Positions 35,283-47,770 of a stretch of DNA of 64,000 nucleotides are shown in pieces (position 1 is the stretch's first letter; each line of letters begins with the position of its first letter). Source of the stretch: Lepeophtheirus salmonis (lineage: Eukaryota > Arthropoda > Copepoda > Siphonostomatoida > Caligidae); assembly GCF_016086655.4 (NCBI RefSeq), contig NC_052135.2:69103702-69167701 (forward strand), written 5' to 3'. The position numbers and the translations under genes are program-made. Below the pieces are notes generated by a model. That model had not been told where the DNA came from and did no database searches. It saw only the letters and a program-made list of their open reading frames with translations.

Positions 35283-35995
35283 CTGTTATGGAATGTGTCA
35301 CAAGAATAAAAAAAGAATAGGGATGAGAATGCAGATAGTTTGGAGTAGTTCTTCATGGTTTGTTCTTGACTCACAACATTTGGCCGATTCGATGTAACAA
35401 CTTAGTTTTTATAGAATAAATTCTACTAATTAATTATTAGAGTCAATCCATTAATATATAATATATTATATTAATTTTAAGTCACCAACACTCAATTAAA
35501 ACTTTTTTAGAATAAAAACGAATGTATCTACATTCTGACCAGACACTGTAGTATATGATAATTGTAGATGCTATCCTCATAAAACATATAATCTTTTGAG
35601 CAAAAAAATATAATTAATATACTAATTAAATAGTATGTATTCTCAAATAAATACACATATCAAAGAGTAAAGGCAGAGGGGGAAAAACTTATGAACAACT
35701 GGAATGACGAACTTTATGTCCAGAAAAAGTAGTTGTAGGAAGAACAAAAATCGTAGAATAATATGTCAACAACAAAGAAGATAATATAACAAGCATTGCA
35801 AATAATATTATAAAATATAAAAATAAAACTTGGGGAATAGATCTCTTGCAGTGTATCTCCACAACCTAGGAGCTTATTAATAACTACTACTCCTAGTTGT
35901 CTCACTACTTAGTCCTCATACTTGCTGCTACAACAAAAACAACAAAACGGTCGTTGTTGTTTATAAACCAACGAGTGTATGTGCGTGTGTTTTGA
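35283..35995. other. Upstream/first-intron region of the C2CD2-like gene
   Basis: A non-coding first exon or start exon for the minus-strand gene should lie here or beyond. The frame starting MKNYSKLSAFSSL near 35360 runs out of frame into the next exon and is not accepted as the start. No firm core promoter was found. Confidence 0.35.
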
Positions 35996-36032
35996 GGGAG
36001 AGAGAGAGAGCGCTTTACAGACACACTCAATA

Positions 36033-36062
<30 letters not shown>
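35996..36062. repeat. GA/CT microsatellite (GAGA-type promoter element candidate)
   Basis: Two runs of (GA)n, 35996-36010 and about 36034-36062, lie about 750 bp upstream of the C2CD2-like exons, next to ACACACGCACATACACTCG-like sequence. In arthropods such runs bind GAGA factor near promoters. It could equally be a neutral microsatellite. Confidence 0.75.
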
Positions 36063-36066
<4 letters not shown>

Positions 36067-36159
36067 TCCCCCTCCCCCTCTTCCCTATTCTTCCACCACA
36101 GCTCTTCTTAGTTGCTTTCTCCTCTATATACTACTACATACAGTTATCATTATTTAACT

Positions 36160-39100
36160 AAAAGGGAAAGGGAGCCACATTTGCCAGTAGATGAACATAG
36201 GGGTTGGCATCTATTTTCTGTCTTCCACCTCTCTTTTACATGATGATTATGATAATGATTCCGACCCTATACTATAAATATAATATTATATAGAAGGTTA
36301 ATCAACCGGTGGATTGGTTATTTGTAATAATTTTTATGCAAGGGATGGGTTCGGACGCACATAAATGGTTCTATATACTTATGAATTAGCTTACAAATGA
36401 TTTCATTGTAACAATAGCGTATTACATAGTGTGTCAGATTTATTTGTTTACCTTCATGGCAATTACTGACATAATATATAAGTTGAATTCAACACGTCGT
36501 TACCTATATTGTATCTTGTAACCTTTTTCCGAAAATAAAGAGAAAAAAGGCTCAAAATCACTTGGTAGTAAGCCAATTCTTCTTAACTGTAGAATATTAA
36601 ATAAATGGTTCCGAATCTGGTGATAATTAGCAAGGGGGAATCATAAACTTACAGGGGCGTTCACAGGGGAACGCTGAAGGGGCTGTAGCCCAAATTAAGG
36701 ATTTTTTAATTCTTAGTAAAATATTTAAGATTTTTTTTTTTTAAATATAATAATTGAAATTTTTCAAATTTTTTTCCAAAAAATTGGATTTTCTGTGAGT
36801 AGCAATGGATTTTTAAAATTATTCTCCCACAAAATTTAATGTTTTAAGTTTTTTTTCAAAAAATTTAATGTTTTAAGTTTTTTTTCAAAAAATTTAATAT
36901 TTGAAATTTTTTCCAAAAAATTTCATTTTTGTGAACAACTCTGAATTTTGAAATTTTTTTCGAAAATAGCTATTTATTTTTCATTTTTTTTTCCAAAAGA
37001 AATTAATTTTTCAATTTTTATGCCAGCAAAATGTAATTTTTGAAATTTCTTTACATAAAATTTAATTATTTGTGAATATATGTGGACTTTTGAAATTTTT
37101 GAAGAATCGCTACGGATTTTTGATTTTTTTTTTCAAAAAATTTATTGTTTTGTGAATAGCTGTAGATTTTTGATTTTTTTTTCCAAAAAATGTAATTTTT
37201 CAATTTTTTTTTTCAAAAATATTAATTTTTGTTTTATTTTTTCTAGGAAATTTAACCAATAAACATGATTAGTAACACTAATAAGGGGAAGATATGTAGA
37301 AAAATTGGTAGCTGAAAAAAATGCAGTATTTATTTTTATGCTAGTGGTCGGTTTTACCGAGACATACTTATGACTTCTTTCAGATTTGTAACTAGGATTT
37401 TTCTTTGGGGTGCATTTATTTTATTGAGCTGAAATTTTTTGTTTGATTTTCAGAATAAACTTTCAATGACTTTTCTTTTGTTTCAATACAAAATGTTGTT
37501 TTTTTTATTTGATGGCTTTCTTTTTATAAAAGCCACATTTTTTCTTTCTTTTTTGTCAAAAATAATAAAAATTGACAACATCAATTTGAAAAAAAAATAT
37601 TTTATTAACAATGTTATGTACAATAGGCATATCAAGCGTGGGGCTTAAGGTAAAATGCACCCAACGTGCCTCCTAAAACTGGCACTGATGGTCGTGCTGA
37701 CAAATGGTATCTCTAAAACAACAGCAAATCCTATCTATTTTTGTCAGCTGTTGAGTTGTCGCCTCTAGTTCCTAATTACTGTTCTATACATTAATTTATT
37801 CAATTCGAATTCAATATTGTTAAGCTGTGAAAATCTTAAGGAAATACGTCATTAACTATATTGTATCTCGCAACAAAACAACAGAGTGTAAACTTTTGTG
37901 TCAGCTAGGTATTTCCGTACAAGAATAGTAAAGCAATTGGACAGAGTGACACGTTATTAACTACCTGCTATTAGTTAGTTTTTAATTTTTTTTCATTCTC
38001 TTTGTGGAGAATGAAAAATATTTAGACATGTAATAAAAATGGTTATATGGTGGAAAATGTCATGTAAACAACGAGAATAGATCTTGTTCTCCGAAAAGAT
38101 TGACATAACGTTATTCAAGAGTTATTTCATCACATATTTATATACAATATAATTTAATATGGAAGATAATACTAGTTTACTCGTTTCCAAATTACATTGC
38201 ATGTCTAGAAATGTATGCTTAAAAAAGTCACACAAATTGCTTAATCTTTTTTTAAATTTTATTCTGAAGAAATCAATACGAATTTCATTTAGATATATTT
38301 TAACATTATTTATTTATGTAGTCAGTCACGTTTTGACTGATCCAATGTGTGGATTTAGTTTCTTATACACGCCAGAATTGCTCAAATATATGTAAATAGT
38401 CTGAAGTTAAGTGCTCTTTAATAATAATGTTCAATTGTTCTTTACCTTTCATGTATATAAAAACAGGTAAGGGACTTTTTAGAAGTGAAAGCCTCACATT
38501 TTCCTGCCATATGAGTACTAAGTAGTTTCCTTTCTATTATGATTGTATCATCTCCTTCTAAAGGTACTTTAGAAAAACTCATTTAGTGTATTGAACATTT
38601 GATCATCCCTGTTGGATATTTTAGCCTGGTAAGATATTTCTTAATTTTTTGTCTATAGGTTAACTACGAGGGCCTAATAACATGTTATATTATTAAAAAT
38701 GAGCAGTTTTGGGGTAATATTATTTAGTTGAGTAATCAGTTACTTATTATATATTACTCTGTGGAAATATTACTTAGAATAAAAGATATTCATTAACTTT
38801 ATTTTACATTACTTATTTTTGAAATCCCCTTAATTCTACACTCAAACTGCCAAATTTTTACATTTAAATGCATATTTGTGAATTAAAATACAGTCCTACC
38901 CTTCAAAAACTAAATTCTACCACATATTCTGTATTATCATTTTGTTCAAATCATTGATTAACTATTTAAAGTCTGGTGTCTCAGAATAAACTTACTTAAA
39001 AATATACATAGTCTTGCCACATTAAAAATAATAAAGTATGTAAATATGAACGCGCTAGCTGTGCTTTGTTGAATTTACAATCATAACTTACTCTTCACTA

Positions 39101-39780
39101 ATATTATTTATTATCTGGTTCACAGATAATTTATAATTTAAGACTGTTTTTTTTTTGTTTATAGAACAACCCAAGACTCTTACATTACAATATATCAAAC
39201 ATAAGCTTATATCCCCTCAAAATGATATAGTATCTGTATTTAACTTTTTGTTGCTCTTCTTCTGATCGGATTAAGACATTTTATATAAAAACTTAATGAC
39301 AGATTAAGTGAAGTAATATATAATAAGTAATTATACGAGTATAATTAATCAATAAAAGTAATTTCTTTGTATGTAACACATGGGCTGAAAATTATCGAGC
39401 TTCACACATATATGACATTATTTTTTTTTAAATACCAATGTACATATTACAACTGTCCAAATTTCAAGAGAATTGCTAATTGTGACGCTACTTTTTTTAT
39501 TTATAAAACAATGGATCAAAAACTATTTCGTCTTTTAATTTTAGATTGCTTTTTGATGGATTTGAATGAGCTGAAAAGTGGTATGGGGACTCTGTTTCAT
39601 AAAGCAAAATAATAATAACAATAATAACTTAAAAAACCAACTTTAAAAGAAAAAACCCGTTTTTTTGGTCAAGGCTGGGACATTTTAGCCCATGCGTTAA
39701 ACGTGGTCTTAGATATTTTTAGCCATGCAGAAATACACTTCCACCATTTCGCACTCCTAATATTTTAAACTAACTATAGG
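36160..39780. other. Gene-poor AT-rich intergenic
   Basis: No gene recognised. It contains the TTTTT/AAATTT array at 36700-37260 (listed separately). Frames at 37439-37648, 38159-38395 and 39367-39612 are Phe/Leu/Ile-rich by composition and carry no motif. Confidence 0.5.
36700..37260. repeat. Degenerate short tandem array of TTTTTTCAAAAAATTTAAT-type units
   Basis: Some 15-20 imperfect units alternate T runs with AAAAAATTTAATTTTTGAA-like words and an intermittent TGTGAATAGCTATGGATTTTT-like spacer. The same words appear as reverse complements at 55970-56260 (TCCATAGCTATTCACAAAAAA). It is a low-complexity satellite-like array present at least twice. Confidence 0.65.
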
Positions 39781-39782
39781 TA

Positions 39783-41047
39783 CAGGGCGCGTGGACAAAA
39801 TCTGCTACATTTTAAAGACGGTATTACTCCATCAGCTGATGTCTGATCCGTCTGTTTTTGGTGTTAAAATTTTTCCCGGGTCATAGGCTTCAGTTATTGT
39901 TTACCACTTGTAGCGATGGCATCATTTTAAGTGCCCAAGAAAAGTGATTATGTTCAATGAGAGAGATCGTAGGTGCACTGCTATTCAGATTATGCTTAGT
40001 GATCACATGAAATTAAGCAATGCTGACATCTCTGGCCTTCTGTCAATGCCAGTTAGAACGGTCAGAAGTCTCAGGGAGCAGCTGGAGGAGTCATCGGACC
40101 CGATGGACGTTGTTGATAGGAGGAAGAAGGAGGAGAAGAGCACCAGGATTGTCTGGGACGTCTCCTTCATCAAAAAGGTCAGGATCATCATCGACGAGGA
40201 CCCCCAGCGTTCCATGAGAGCCATGGCGAGGGACCTGGGAGTGTCCGAGTGGACCGTGAGGGCTTGTGTGAAGGAGAACTTAAGGTGCAAGTCCTACAGG
40301 CGTCAGACAGCCCAACTTCTGACTGAAAAGACTCAAGGGTTGCGGCTGCTCAAAAGCTTCAGGCTGCTGAACATCTTGAAGAACCCAAATTCGCCGAACA
40401 TGCTTTGGTTCTTCTCTGATGAGAATAATTTTGTTCCGGATCAAATCCACAACTCCCAGAACCATCGCTGGATTGCTGTGAACAACAAAGACGTCCCCAG
40501 GGTCATGAAGACCAAGTTTCCGGCCACTGTTATGGTCTTTGGAGTCGTGTCAAGTGAGGGTCAGGTCATGCTGCCCCACATCTTCGTGGATCAAGTCTGT
40601 TGGCAGCGACAGGCCGTGGAGGTGGCAGTAGGACTCGGCTCCGGCCCAAAAATCTAAGCAGACGCAAGAATGGCTGAAAAGCAATGCTTTTACGTTCGTA
40701 CACTTCTCCTCTTGGCCTCCCTCATCAACGGATTTGAACCCGTTGGAATACTTTGTCTGGTCCTACGCGGAGAATATGACCAACCGCTCCTCTCATAACA
40801 CCAAGCAGTCTCTCATCCCCTGCATCAAGGATAAATTCAGTGAGATAGAAGCAGTGCAGATCCAAAATGCCTATTCTCGGTGTCGTAGCTGCATTGAGTG
40901 GGGTTTGGCCGCAGACGGAAGCTACATTGAATAGATAGCTGCTCTATATCCTAATAAAGATATTTGTTTTTATTGTATCAATAAATATTATAAAATAAGC
41001 TTGTAGTTGTTGTTTTTTGAAGCGACAGATTTTGTCCACGCACCCTG
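39783..41047 (+). mobile_element. Tc1/mariner element, decayed (1265 bp)
   Basis: The left terminus CAGGGCGCGTGGACAAAATC and the right terminus, its inverse complement with one mismatch over 22 bp, are flanked by TA on each side (39781-39782, 41048-41049). Length is normal for the family. It carries one damaged transposase frame. Termini are still well matched, so decay is moderate. Confidence 0.92.
39944..40934 (+). pseudogene. Tc1/mariner transposase, internally deleted
   Basis: An N-terminal helix-turn-helix (ADISGLLSMPVRTVRSLREQ) and a second HTH (MRAMARDLGVSEWTVRACVK) are followed by the first catalytic Asp context (WFFSDENNFVPDQIHN). After HIFVDQV the frame collapses. A segment of about 100-120 bp around the second Asp (usual QQD-APAH) is missing near 40590-40660. 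The C-terminal part resumes in another frame with the third acidic residue in SSTDLNPLEYFVW (about 40720-40755) and ends at 40934. It cannot encode an active enzyme. Confidence 0.88.
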
Positions 41048-42046
41048 TAAACAGGTGCATCATTAAATTTTGTCTTGATCAAGAAAAATCATTGCTTTGT
41101 AAGAATTTTTTTAAAACTTTAATCCTACGAATACCCCTGGTAAAAGTTTTTTGATAGCTTAAATATTTGTTGAATAGAGGGTATAGCATAAAAAAATCAA
41201 ATGGATTGGACTGAGGATTTTCAAAAGAGGCGAAGAAAGTAGTTTTTTGATCGATACTAACGCACCTGTTAGGGTTAGAAGATTTTTTTAGCTGTGTGAG
41301 AAAAATTCTTTATCATTTGTCTCCTGTTTTATGCTACTAGTCTTCCTTTTGCAAAATGTATCTTGTTAATTCAATTAAAATGATGAATTCTTGGAGGTTG
41401 TGTAGGTAATTATAGAGTCATATTCATGGAACCCCAAACAAAAAAGTAGTCGCGTAGCAAACTATATTTCGATTAATATTCATCACGAGGTCTTCGTTTT
41501 GCCACTTGCCTTATATCTTTTGTCAAGACGAAGAAAATACAAAGAAAAACCTCATTTTTTCTTCTTGGAAAAACAAAATTTTAATGTCTCAGTAACAAGA
41601 TAAGACCTTTTAAGGGTCGAAACTAGGATAAGACCAAAAACTTTATTATTGGATCCCAAGAACTACATTTCTAGTAGTATGTCTATCATTATTCCGAATA
41701 GTTTGGGTAATGGGTGGTTTTATGGCTATACCAGACTGTTCTGGATTGTTTGAACTACGTAATATTAATGTATTCGTTTTACATGATAATAGTGTATTTG
41801 AATACTACATAAAGGTGTGTGGAAATGACGAACCATGCAATAGAAAAACATTGATTGATTGAATCCGAAACAAACAGAGTAGAGTTATTTTTTGAAGATA
41901 TAAATCTTATGTTGTATAAGTATGTAGACAAAAGTATAATTTCCAGTGTTGTTGTGAACGGGTTTTCCCTGACCAATTTTTGTTTATACTTAATGGAACC
42001 TTTTAATTTTTATGAAGTACTAGCAAAGGGTCACAGAGGGAGAAAA

Positions 42047-42074
42047 AAATCACATGACAATGCTCATGTGATTT
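42047..42074. repeat. 11-bp perfect inverted repeat
   Basis: AAATCACATGA and TCATGTGATTT flank a 6-base loop. A single short hairpin, probably without function. Confidence 0.7.
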
Positions 42075-42299
42075 CTTCTTAATGTTGAGGTTCCCTTCGG
42101 TTTATATATAATATTGCACCTGTATTAAATTTATTATTATGAATTTAAATCAAATAATTGTTTTATATGCTTCAAATAACATACCGTCATATATGCCTGG
42201 AAATTTTTTTATTTTTGTTAAAAAATTGGCAAAGAAAAATGGCAAATTTTTTTAAATTACTAATTTTGCAACGAGAAGAGAATAGTATTGATTTGCATT

Positions 42300-42680
42300 G
42301 TAATGAGGAATACCTTGATTTTTTTTTAACTTGAAAAAACAAAAAAGTTACGGACAATAATGTCGTCGAAAAAATAACGCTCGATAGGAGATTTGTTTTT
42401 GAAAATATATCAAAAATTTATGTCAATTTATGTAAAAAATGTTCCAGAAATTGAAAATACTCTCATTTATAGTCAAAGTTTTCCATTTTGTCTCCAAAAT
42501 GGATCGTTTTGTGGCATTTCTTCTTAAAAAGTTACGTTCGAACAAAAGAAACTGAAAAATTATTCAGAAAATGATAAATATTTCAGTCAAATATAAATTT
42601 TTATTTGTCAAATTTATACGCAAACGAATCTCTCGACAAAATTATAGACGAATCAAAAATTCCTTAGGAAATCAATTTTT
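42300..42680 (+). repeat. Dispersed repeat, copy B (pairs with 22740-23110)
   Basis: Same ordered blocks as copy A, including AAAAAATAACGCTCGATA, TTCCAGAAATTGAAAATAC, GGCATTTCTTCTTAAAAA and CAAACGAATCTC. Direct orientation and diverged. Confidence 0.7.
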
Positions 42681-43319
42681 TTGCATCTGAAAAGAGAAAA
42701 TATTAGAAAAAATGAAGAATACTTCTTCTGAGATTTGCATTTTCCACAACTAAGATATTACTTTAGAAGAATTTTCCTTTCTGGAAAAGTTGAGATTCCT
42801 CCGTAACATGTGAAAGTCCATAATATCCAAGAAGTGTATTTGCTTGAGAATTAATTTTTTGTTTATGTCTCCTATTCGTAGTTCGTTTTATCCCTTAGGA
42901 AATGAACGAAAGGGACATGAGGTCCTTGTATGGCAGTCCTATGATTGAGTACAGCGTGAATAAACAGTGCTCCAGAGAAAGTCAGGATCCAATTCAATTT
43001 TTATTGATAAATTATGAAAATTCTTCAGGATTCTTTCAATTTTCTCTTGAGCAGTGAAATTAAATATCGATAGTAAACCTTTTGTTGTAGATTTTTAATC
43101 ATTTATAAACGAGTAACACAAATGGTGTATATTATTCTACTAAGTGCCTCCAAAGGTTAACAAGACTAAGGCTTGTGATTAAAGTAATCAGCACATCACT
43201 ACTCTAAATAATTTATTTATTAAGAATGTTAAAATTTACATTTTTATTCATCAAATAAACAATTTGCTTCATTTTGTGGAAATAAATAGTTTTTGACTAT
43301 TTAAAATAGTTATTAGTCT

Positions 43320-43640
43320 TCTTCAATAACACTATCGTCCTGTGGATGAGCAAAGTCCCGTATTGTCCAATAGGACTGCAGTGTACACAGCATCAAATTT
43401 GTCCAAGATTGGCTCCAAGCCAAAGTTTCAGTTTTCTTGGACTTGTCTCCAGATCCCACGACATGATCTCCTTGGAGTTCTATTAGGTTTAGGGGAAGTT
43501 GGAGGTCAGGGACTTGGCCAAGTCTTACTCCTCCCTGAAGGTCATGAAGTTCAGTAAGGTGCATGAGGCCAAGAAACTGGATCCTGCACACGTCAAAACG
43601 CCTGTTCCAGCTTCAGGTACAGTATCAAACGCTTAGTTGT
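43320..43640. other. GC-richer segment with exon-like composition, unrecognised
   Basis: Clearly richer in G and C than its neighbours and open on both strands for short spans (plus 43342-43557; minus 43313-43591). One plus-strand frame reads LAKSYSSLKVMKFSKVHEAK. This may be a decayed retrocopy or transposon fragment; no family is recognised and no splice sites are convincing. Confidence 0.25.
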
Positions 43641-44212
43641 GGCTGACGGCGGCCAAAACGAATAAAATGTAATTAATATCATATATTGTTAAATAAAGGT
43701 CGTAGACCTTGATCATGTTATTTTCAGTATTGATTAAGTCAGAATATATCTGTGAGACCCTGTAATCCGGCACTAACAACATTCTTTTGAATTTACTCAA
43801 ATCGGTCATGATTAGTAATTTTTGGATAAAATGTCCGAAAGTCAAAAATGATAAATGTGGAGTTCTCAAGTTTTAAAATTAAATTTGAACCTCATTACAT
43901 GACGTCATTAGTGTACTGATCTAATTCAACTGTGCTATCAAGTTTTTAAATAAGTTTTGAAGAATCATATATGCCATTCAATATATATATTGACTTTAGA
44001 TTAAACATTAAACGACATTTTTGGCTTGTTTTGAGCCTTTTACAACGGATCTGTGTTACACATTATAGTTCTTAATCAACCATTTTAAATTAAATAGATT
44101 GATGACATGTGGGATATAAACAGTGTATGATATGAGAGCGTAATATTAGATGGAAATCAATGAGACTTTAGAGCCCTGCATTCCACTCCATTACTGTTTG
44201 ATTTGCAATCAT

Positions 44213-44458
44213 CTAAGAAGAATAATATTCCTTTAAATTTTTAGAATAGGCCAAGCCTTCTTTGGCCTTTTTTATTAATTTATGTTCATACTTCATTTGT
44301 GGACGGTTTTTGTTTTGTTTTTCATGCAGGGCCATAAAGAAGAGTGAGGCCTGGAACAAGTGACCCATTAAATTGGCCCCAAGTATAGACAAGATATTTA
44401 GAGACAAAGTATATCCAAGACAATATTTTAAAAAGTAAAACATATCAGATAACATCAT
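44213..44458 (-). CDS. Possible small membrane protein or exon, unrecognised
   Basis: An 81-codon frame with a hydrophobic first half (FYFLKYCLGYTLSLNILSIL, ASLFFMALHE) and a basic second half (KKAKEGLAYSKNLKEYY). Amino-acid composition is more balanced than in other chance frames of this AT-rich DNA. No family, promoter or splice evidence; it may be noise. Confidence 0.2.
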   Translation of the reverse strand: MMLSDMFYFLKYCLGYTLSLNILSILGANLMGHLFQASLFFMALHEKQNKNRPQMKYEHKLIKKAKEGLAYSKNLKEYYSS

Positions 44459-46478
44459 AACTCTTACTTATATCTCCAAATAATAACTAAACAGTACCTC
44501 TAGCGAAGAAAAAAGTTTCCGTCCACCAATACATTTTTCAGCTATTGATCTCGTGGGTCCTCGTTTCGCTACATGGTTTAAAGCTTTAATACTACGTAGT
44601 ACGTACAATAAAAAAATGATTGACGTCATAAAAAGCGATATCTTGGGAATATATTATGACAAATATTGACCATACTATTTCCTCAGACTAACAGTCCTCG
44701 ATGAACTACTTGGTTTAATCCTTTAGGCACGGCTAATGAGTGAAACCTCTTGATTGAGTGAGTAATGCAGATTCCTAACTAAAGTTTTATTATTATTTTA
44801 GATGCACGCCTCTAATTTGAAGTATTAAAGTTCCTTCTGTCGGACAACCATAGTTTTCCATAAGGTTTTTAAAAAAGAAATACACATGTTTGAAAAGAGT
44901 AGAGCGTGGGGTAGAGAAAAATCTGTTCAGGGTTTTTCTATGATATGGTGTATCCCCCTTATAGTTATAATTTCGCTTATTTTCTAATATATTTGTCAGC
45001 CTTCATTTATTTCCAATAGATTCTTGTCAGCAGGGCTATTTTCGACGCAGTTTTTTCAGCTCAGCTTATTTACCGTACTGATGTATTCAGCGCAATGAAA
45101 ATTTCCCCTTATTTCGGTTGACTTTAACACATAAAGGAATGCACTAATTTACAATATCGATAACCTAAAGTATAGTTGTATCCATTTAACGACACATAGT
45201 TACCAAAACCTAATCAAAATATTGCATATTTTGTTCCAATTATGGATTAATGTCAATTTGATCTGTTCTAATATCTAAAAGCTTCCAATGGGAAGTCACA
45301 TTATGTTGTTTGAGGGTTTAGGATCCTCGGGCATAATAGGAGAGCCTATCTCTAGATTCAAAGTAGGCATACACGAAGTGAGGAAGTAAATTGAATATTC
45401 TATATCGGAAGACTTGATATTAATATATCAACATGTTGACCTTTATTGTTGCTATTGGTTGTTAATTTAAAACCACTGATGTTATTAGATTAATTAGTAA
45501 TGGTATGATCCTTTATTATGTAGTTATTTTTGATTGACGGTAATTCCAATTGAGGTATCATATGATACATGCTTTCATTAATTTGTGTTATGTATTGAGG
45601 TGGATCGTAAAATAGATCGTCGCCAATTTATGAATAAAACGTGAGTCGTGAAGGATTATGTAGAAATAGGGTATATTCTCGAGATAAAAGTAATTTAGTA
45701 CTAAAAGATAAAAAGATTACGTACGTATAAACACGAATAAAACTAAGTACACTTATAAAACAAGAAAAATCTGAAACCTGGATAATCATCCCACCCATCT
45801 AATCGGGCTAACAAATAAAATGCGTGACAATTTGTTTTTAAATGAGATCAAAATGATACTTGACCTAAAAGGAGGCTGATGAAAAGTGGAACGCAAAAAA
45901 AAAAAAAAAATCAATGAGTGAACATTAGATTTTGCAAATAAAAAACACCTGTACTGAGTGCTCCGTAGTTCCCAGACAAAAAATCGGAAAAAGTTTGACA
46001 GTATGCATTGTTGAAAACATAATTAGTAATCTCGCAACTTACATTGTTGTACAGCTAGGCATTTTTTATGATGGTGTGGAGTAGAGTGGGGAGTGTAGAA
46101 TGTTGGCTTTCTGATATCGTATTCGGGGTATATATATAATAAATATATAACTAAAATATAAATATATGGAAGTATTTTACTGAGTAGCTTACAAAATATA
46201 TAAGTGGTCTTTGCTTCCCAAATTTTGACCCTTTTCTTCTACAAGGTGGATCCTGAATAATCGTACATAAGTTTATAATTTCTATTATTAGAAATCTAAA
46301 ATTGTGTATGATTACACCTTGTTATCATATCAATACCTGACATAAAATTTATTTAAAATTGTCCTCTTTTGCAGAAACAATAGGTATGAGTCTGTTTGGG
46401 TAGACGTCGAAGTAGGCGTCGAATAACCTCAACAATAATACTCTCCAATTATCTAATTAGAGAGGCTTCGCGTGCATA

Positions 46479-47770
46479 CAGGGTTTGGAAGCAAAACGTG
46501 GACTGTTAAGAAATGCTAATTATGTAATTAAAATAGTCAGGTTGTGTAATTTTCCCTGCATTTTCCGAATCTCTTGTTCTTTTTTTTATAAGTAAACAAT
46601 AATAATAAAATTTCAAATCTTTCATCATGAGTCAGCTAGAAGCAAAAAGGCAAAGGATCTCAGACTTTCTGGATGCCAAAATTGAGGTGGCAGAGATTAT
46701 GGACAATGTGAAGTGCTCCAGAAGCCTAATTTTCAAGGTGGCCAATATGAAAAAGAATGGAAAATACCTCTCAAGGAAAGAAGGAAGTGGGGGACACAAC
46801 TTGAAAAGGGATTCTGAGTTTATGGGAGACCTGAAGAAGAAGATCAAGGAGGATCCCACAAAATCCATTAACGCTTCTCTAACAAGTTTGACGTCGACGA
46901 GGGGACAATCAGGAGGGCTGTAAAGGAGGACTTGAGGTTGTCCTCTTACACAAGGATCCCACAACACCTATTGACGGACACTCTCAAGGAAAGGAGACTG
47001 CAGAGGTGCAAGAAATTTAGTCGTGGATCAAGGCAAATGTAAAAAAAAAAAAATTATCTGACGATAAGATTTTCACAGTAGACCAGGTCTACAACCGTCA
47101 GAACAACTGTTGGCTTGAGGGATCACCAGAGGAAGTCAAAGGGGTGTTTTGTACAACACATCCGGCCCAAACAATGGTCCTGGGGGTTCGTGGTGTCCGA
47201 CGGCAAGAAAATGCCTCCCTTCTTTTTTAAGGCTTGCGGAAAAAATTGGCCAGGAACCCTACTACAAGGTGCTGAGCTTCACCATACTGCCATGGCTCAA
47301 GGCCACATACCCAGAGGGCAACTATGTGCGGACCCAAGATGATGCAAGGGTACTCACACACATTGGCCAAATGCCAGAAGTTCTGCGCCGACAACAAGGC
47401 TGATTTTTGATATAACGACATGTGGCTATCATTTTCGCCGGATTTGAGCCTGTTGGACTTTGCTGTGTGGAGCACTTTGGAGAAGGAGACTAACTGGACA
47501 TCTCAATCGAACATGGACTCCCTGAAGGCCGCCATTGTGAAGGAGTGGAACAACTTGTCTGTGAAGTTCATCATCAACTCCTGCAAGGCTTTCCACCACT
47601 GCGTGGAGGCTGTGATTGCTGCTGAGGGAGGCTATATTGTGTGAACATGCTCATAAAGGTCTTGTCGCAAAGTTTTGTTAAAAAAATTTCAAAATTATTT
47701 ATCAAAAAATAAAATTATTGACATTTTTCTAAAATCAGTCATTCAGTCCACGTTTTGCTTCTAAACCCTG
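46479..47770 (+). mobile_element. Tc1/mariner element, decayed (1292 bp)
   Basis: The termini CAGGGTTTGGAAGCAAAACG and inverse CGTTTTGCTTCTAAACCCTG match apart from one or two bases and are flanked by TA (46477-46478, 47771-47772). Different terminal sequence from the element at 39783, so a different subfamily. Confidence 0.92.
46627..47644 (+). pseudogene. Tc1/mariner transposase with several frameshifts
   Basis: Starts MSQLEAKRQRISDFLDA with an HTH (VAEIMDNVKCSRSLIFKV). The frame shifts near 46890 and is interrupted near 47040 (A run of 12). It shows the first Asp context (SDDKIFTVDQVYN, about 47055), loses frame again near 47110-47150 and 47230, and keeps the last acidic motif as SFSPDLSLLDFAVW (about 47428-47470). 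The second Asp region reads DDARVL where QDGA would be usual. It ends AEGGYIV at 47644. Inactive. Confidence 0.88.

Larger units (their letters stand above)
41050..46470. other. Gene-poor intergenic with repeats
   Basis: Apart from the features listed separately (42047-42074, 42300-42680, 43320-43640, 44213-44458), no gene or element was recognised. AT-rich throughout. Confidence 0.5.

Noticed and set aside
35978..36161. 60-codon frame through the GA microsatellite
   Set aside because: Codes for RE repeats only because of the (GA)n tract.
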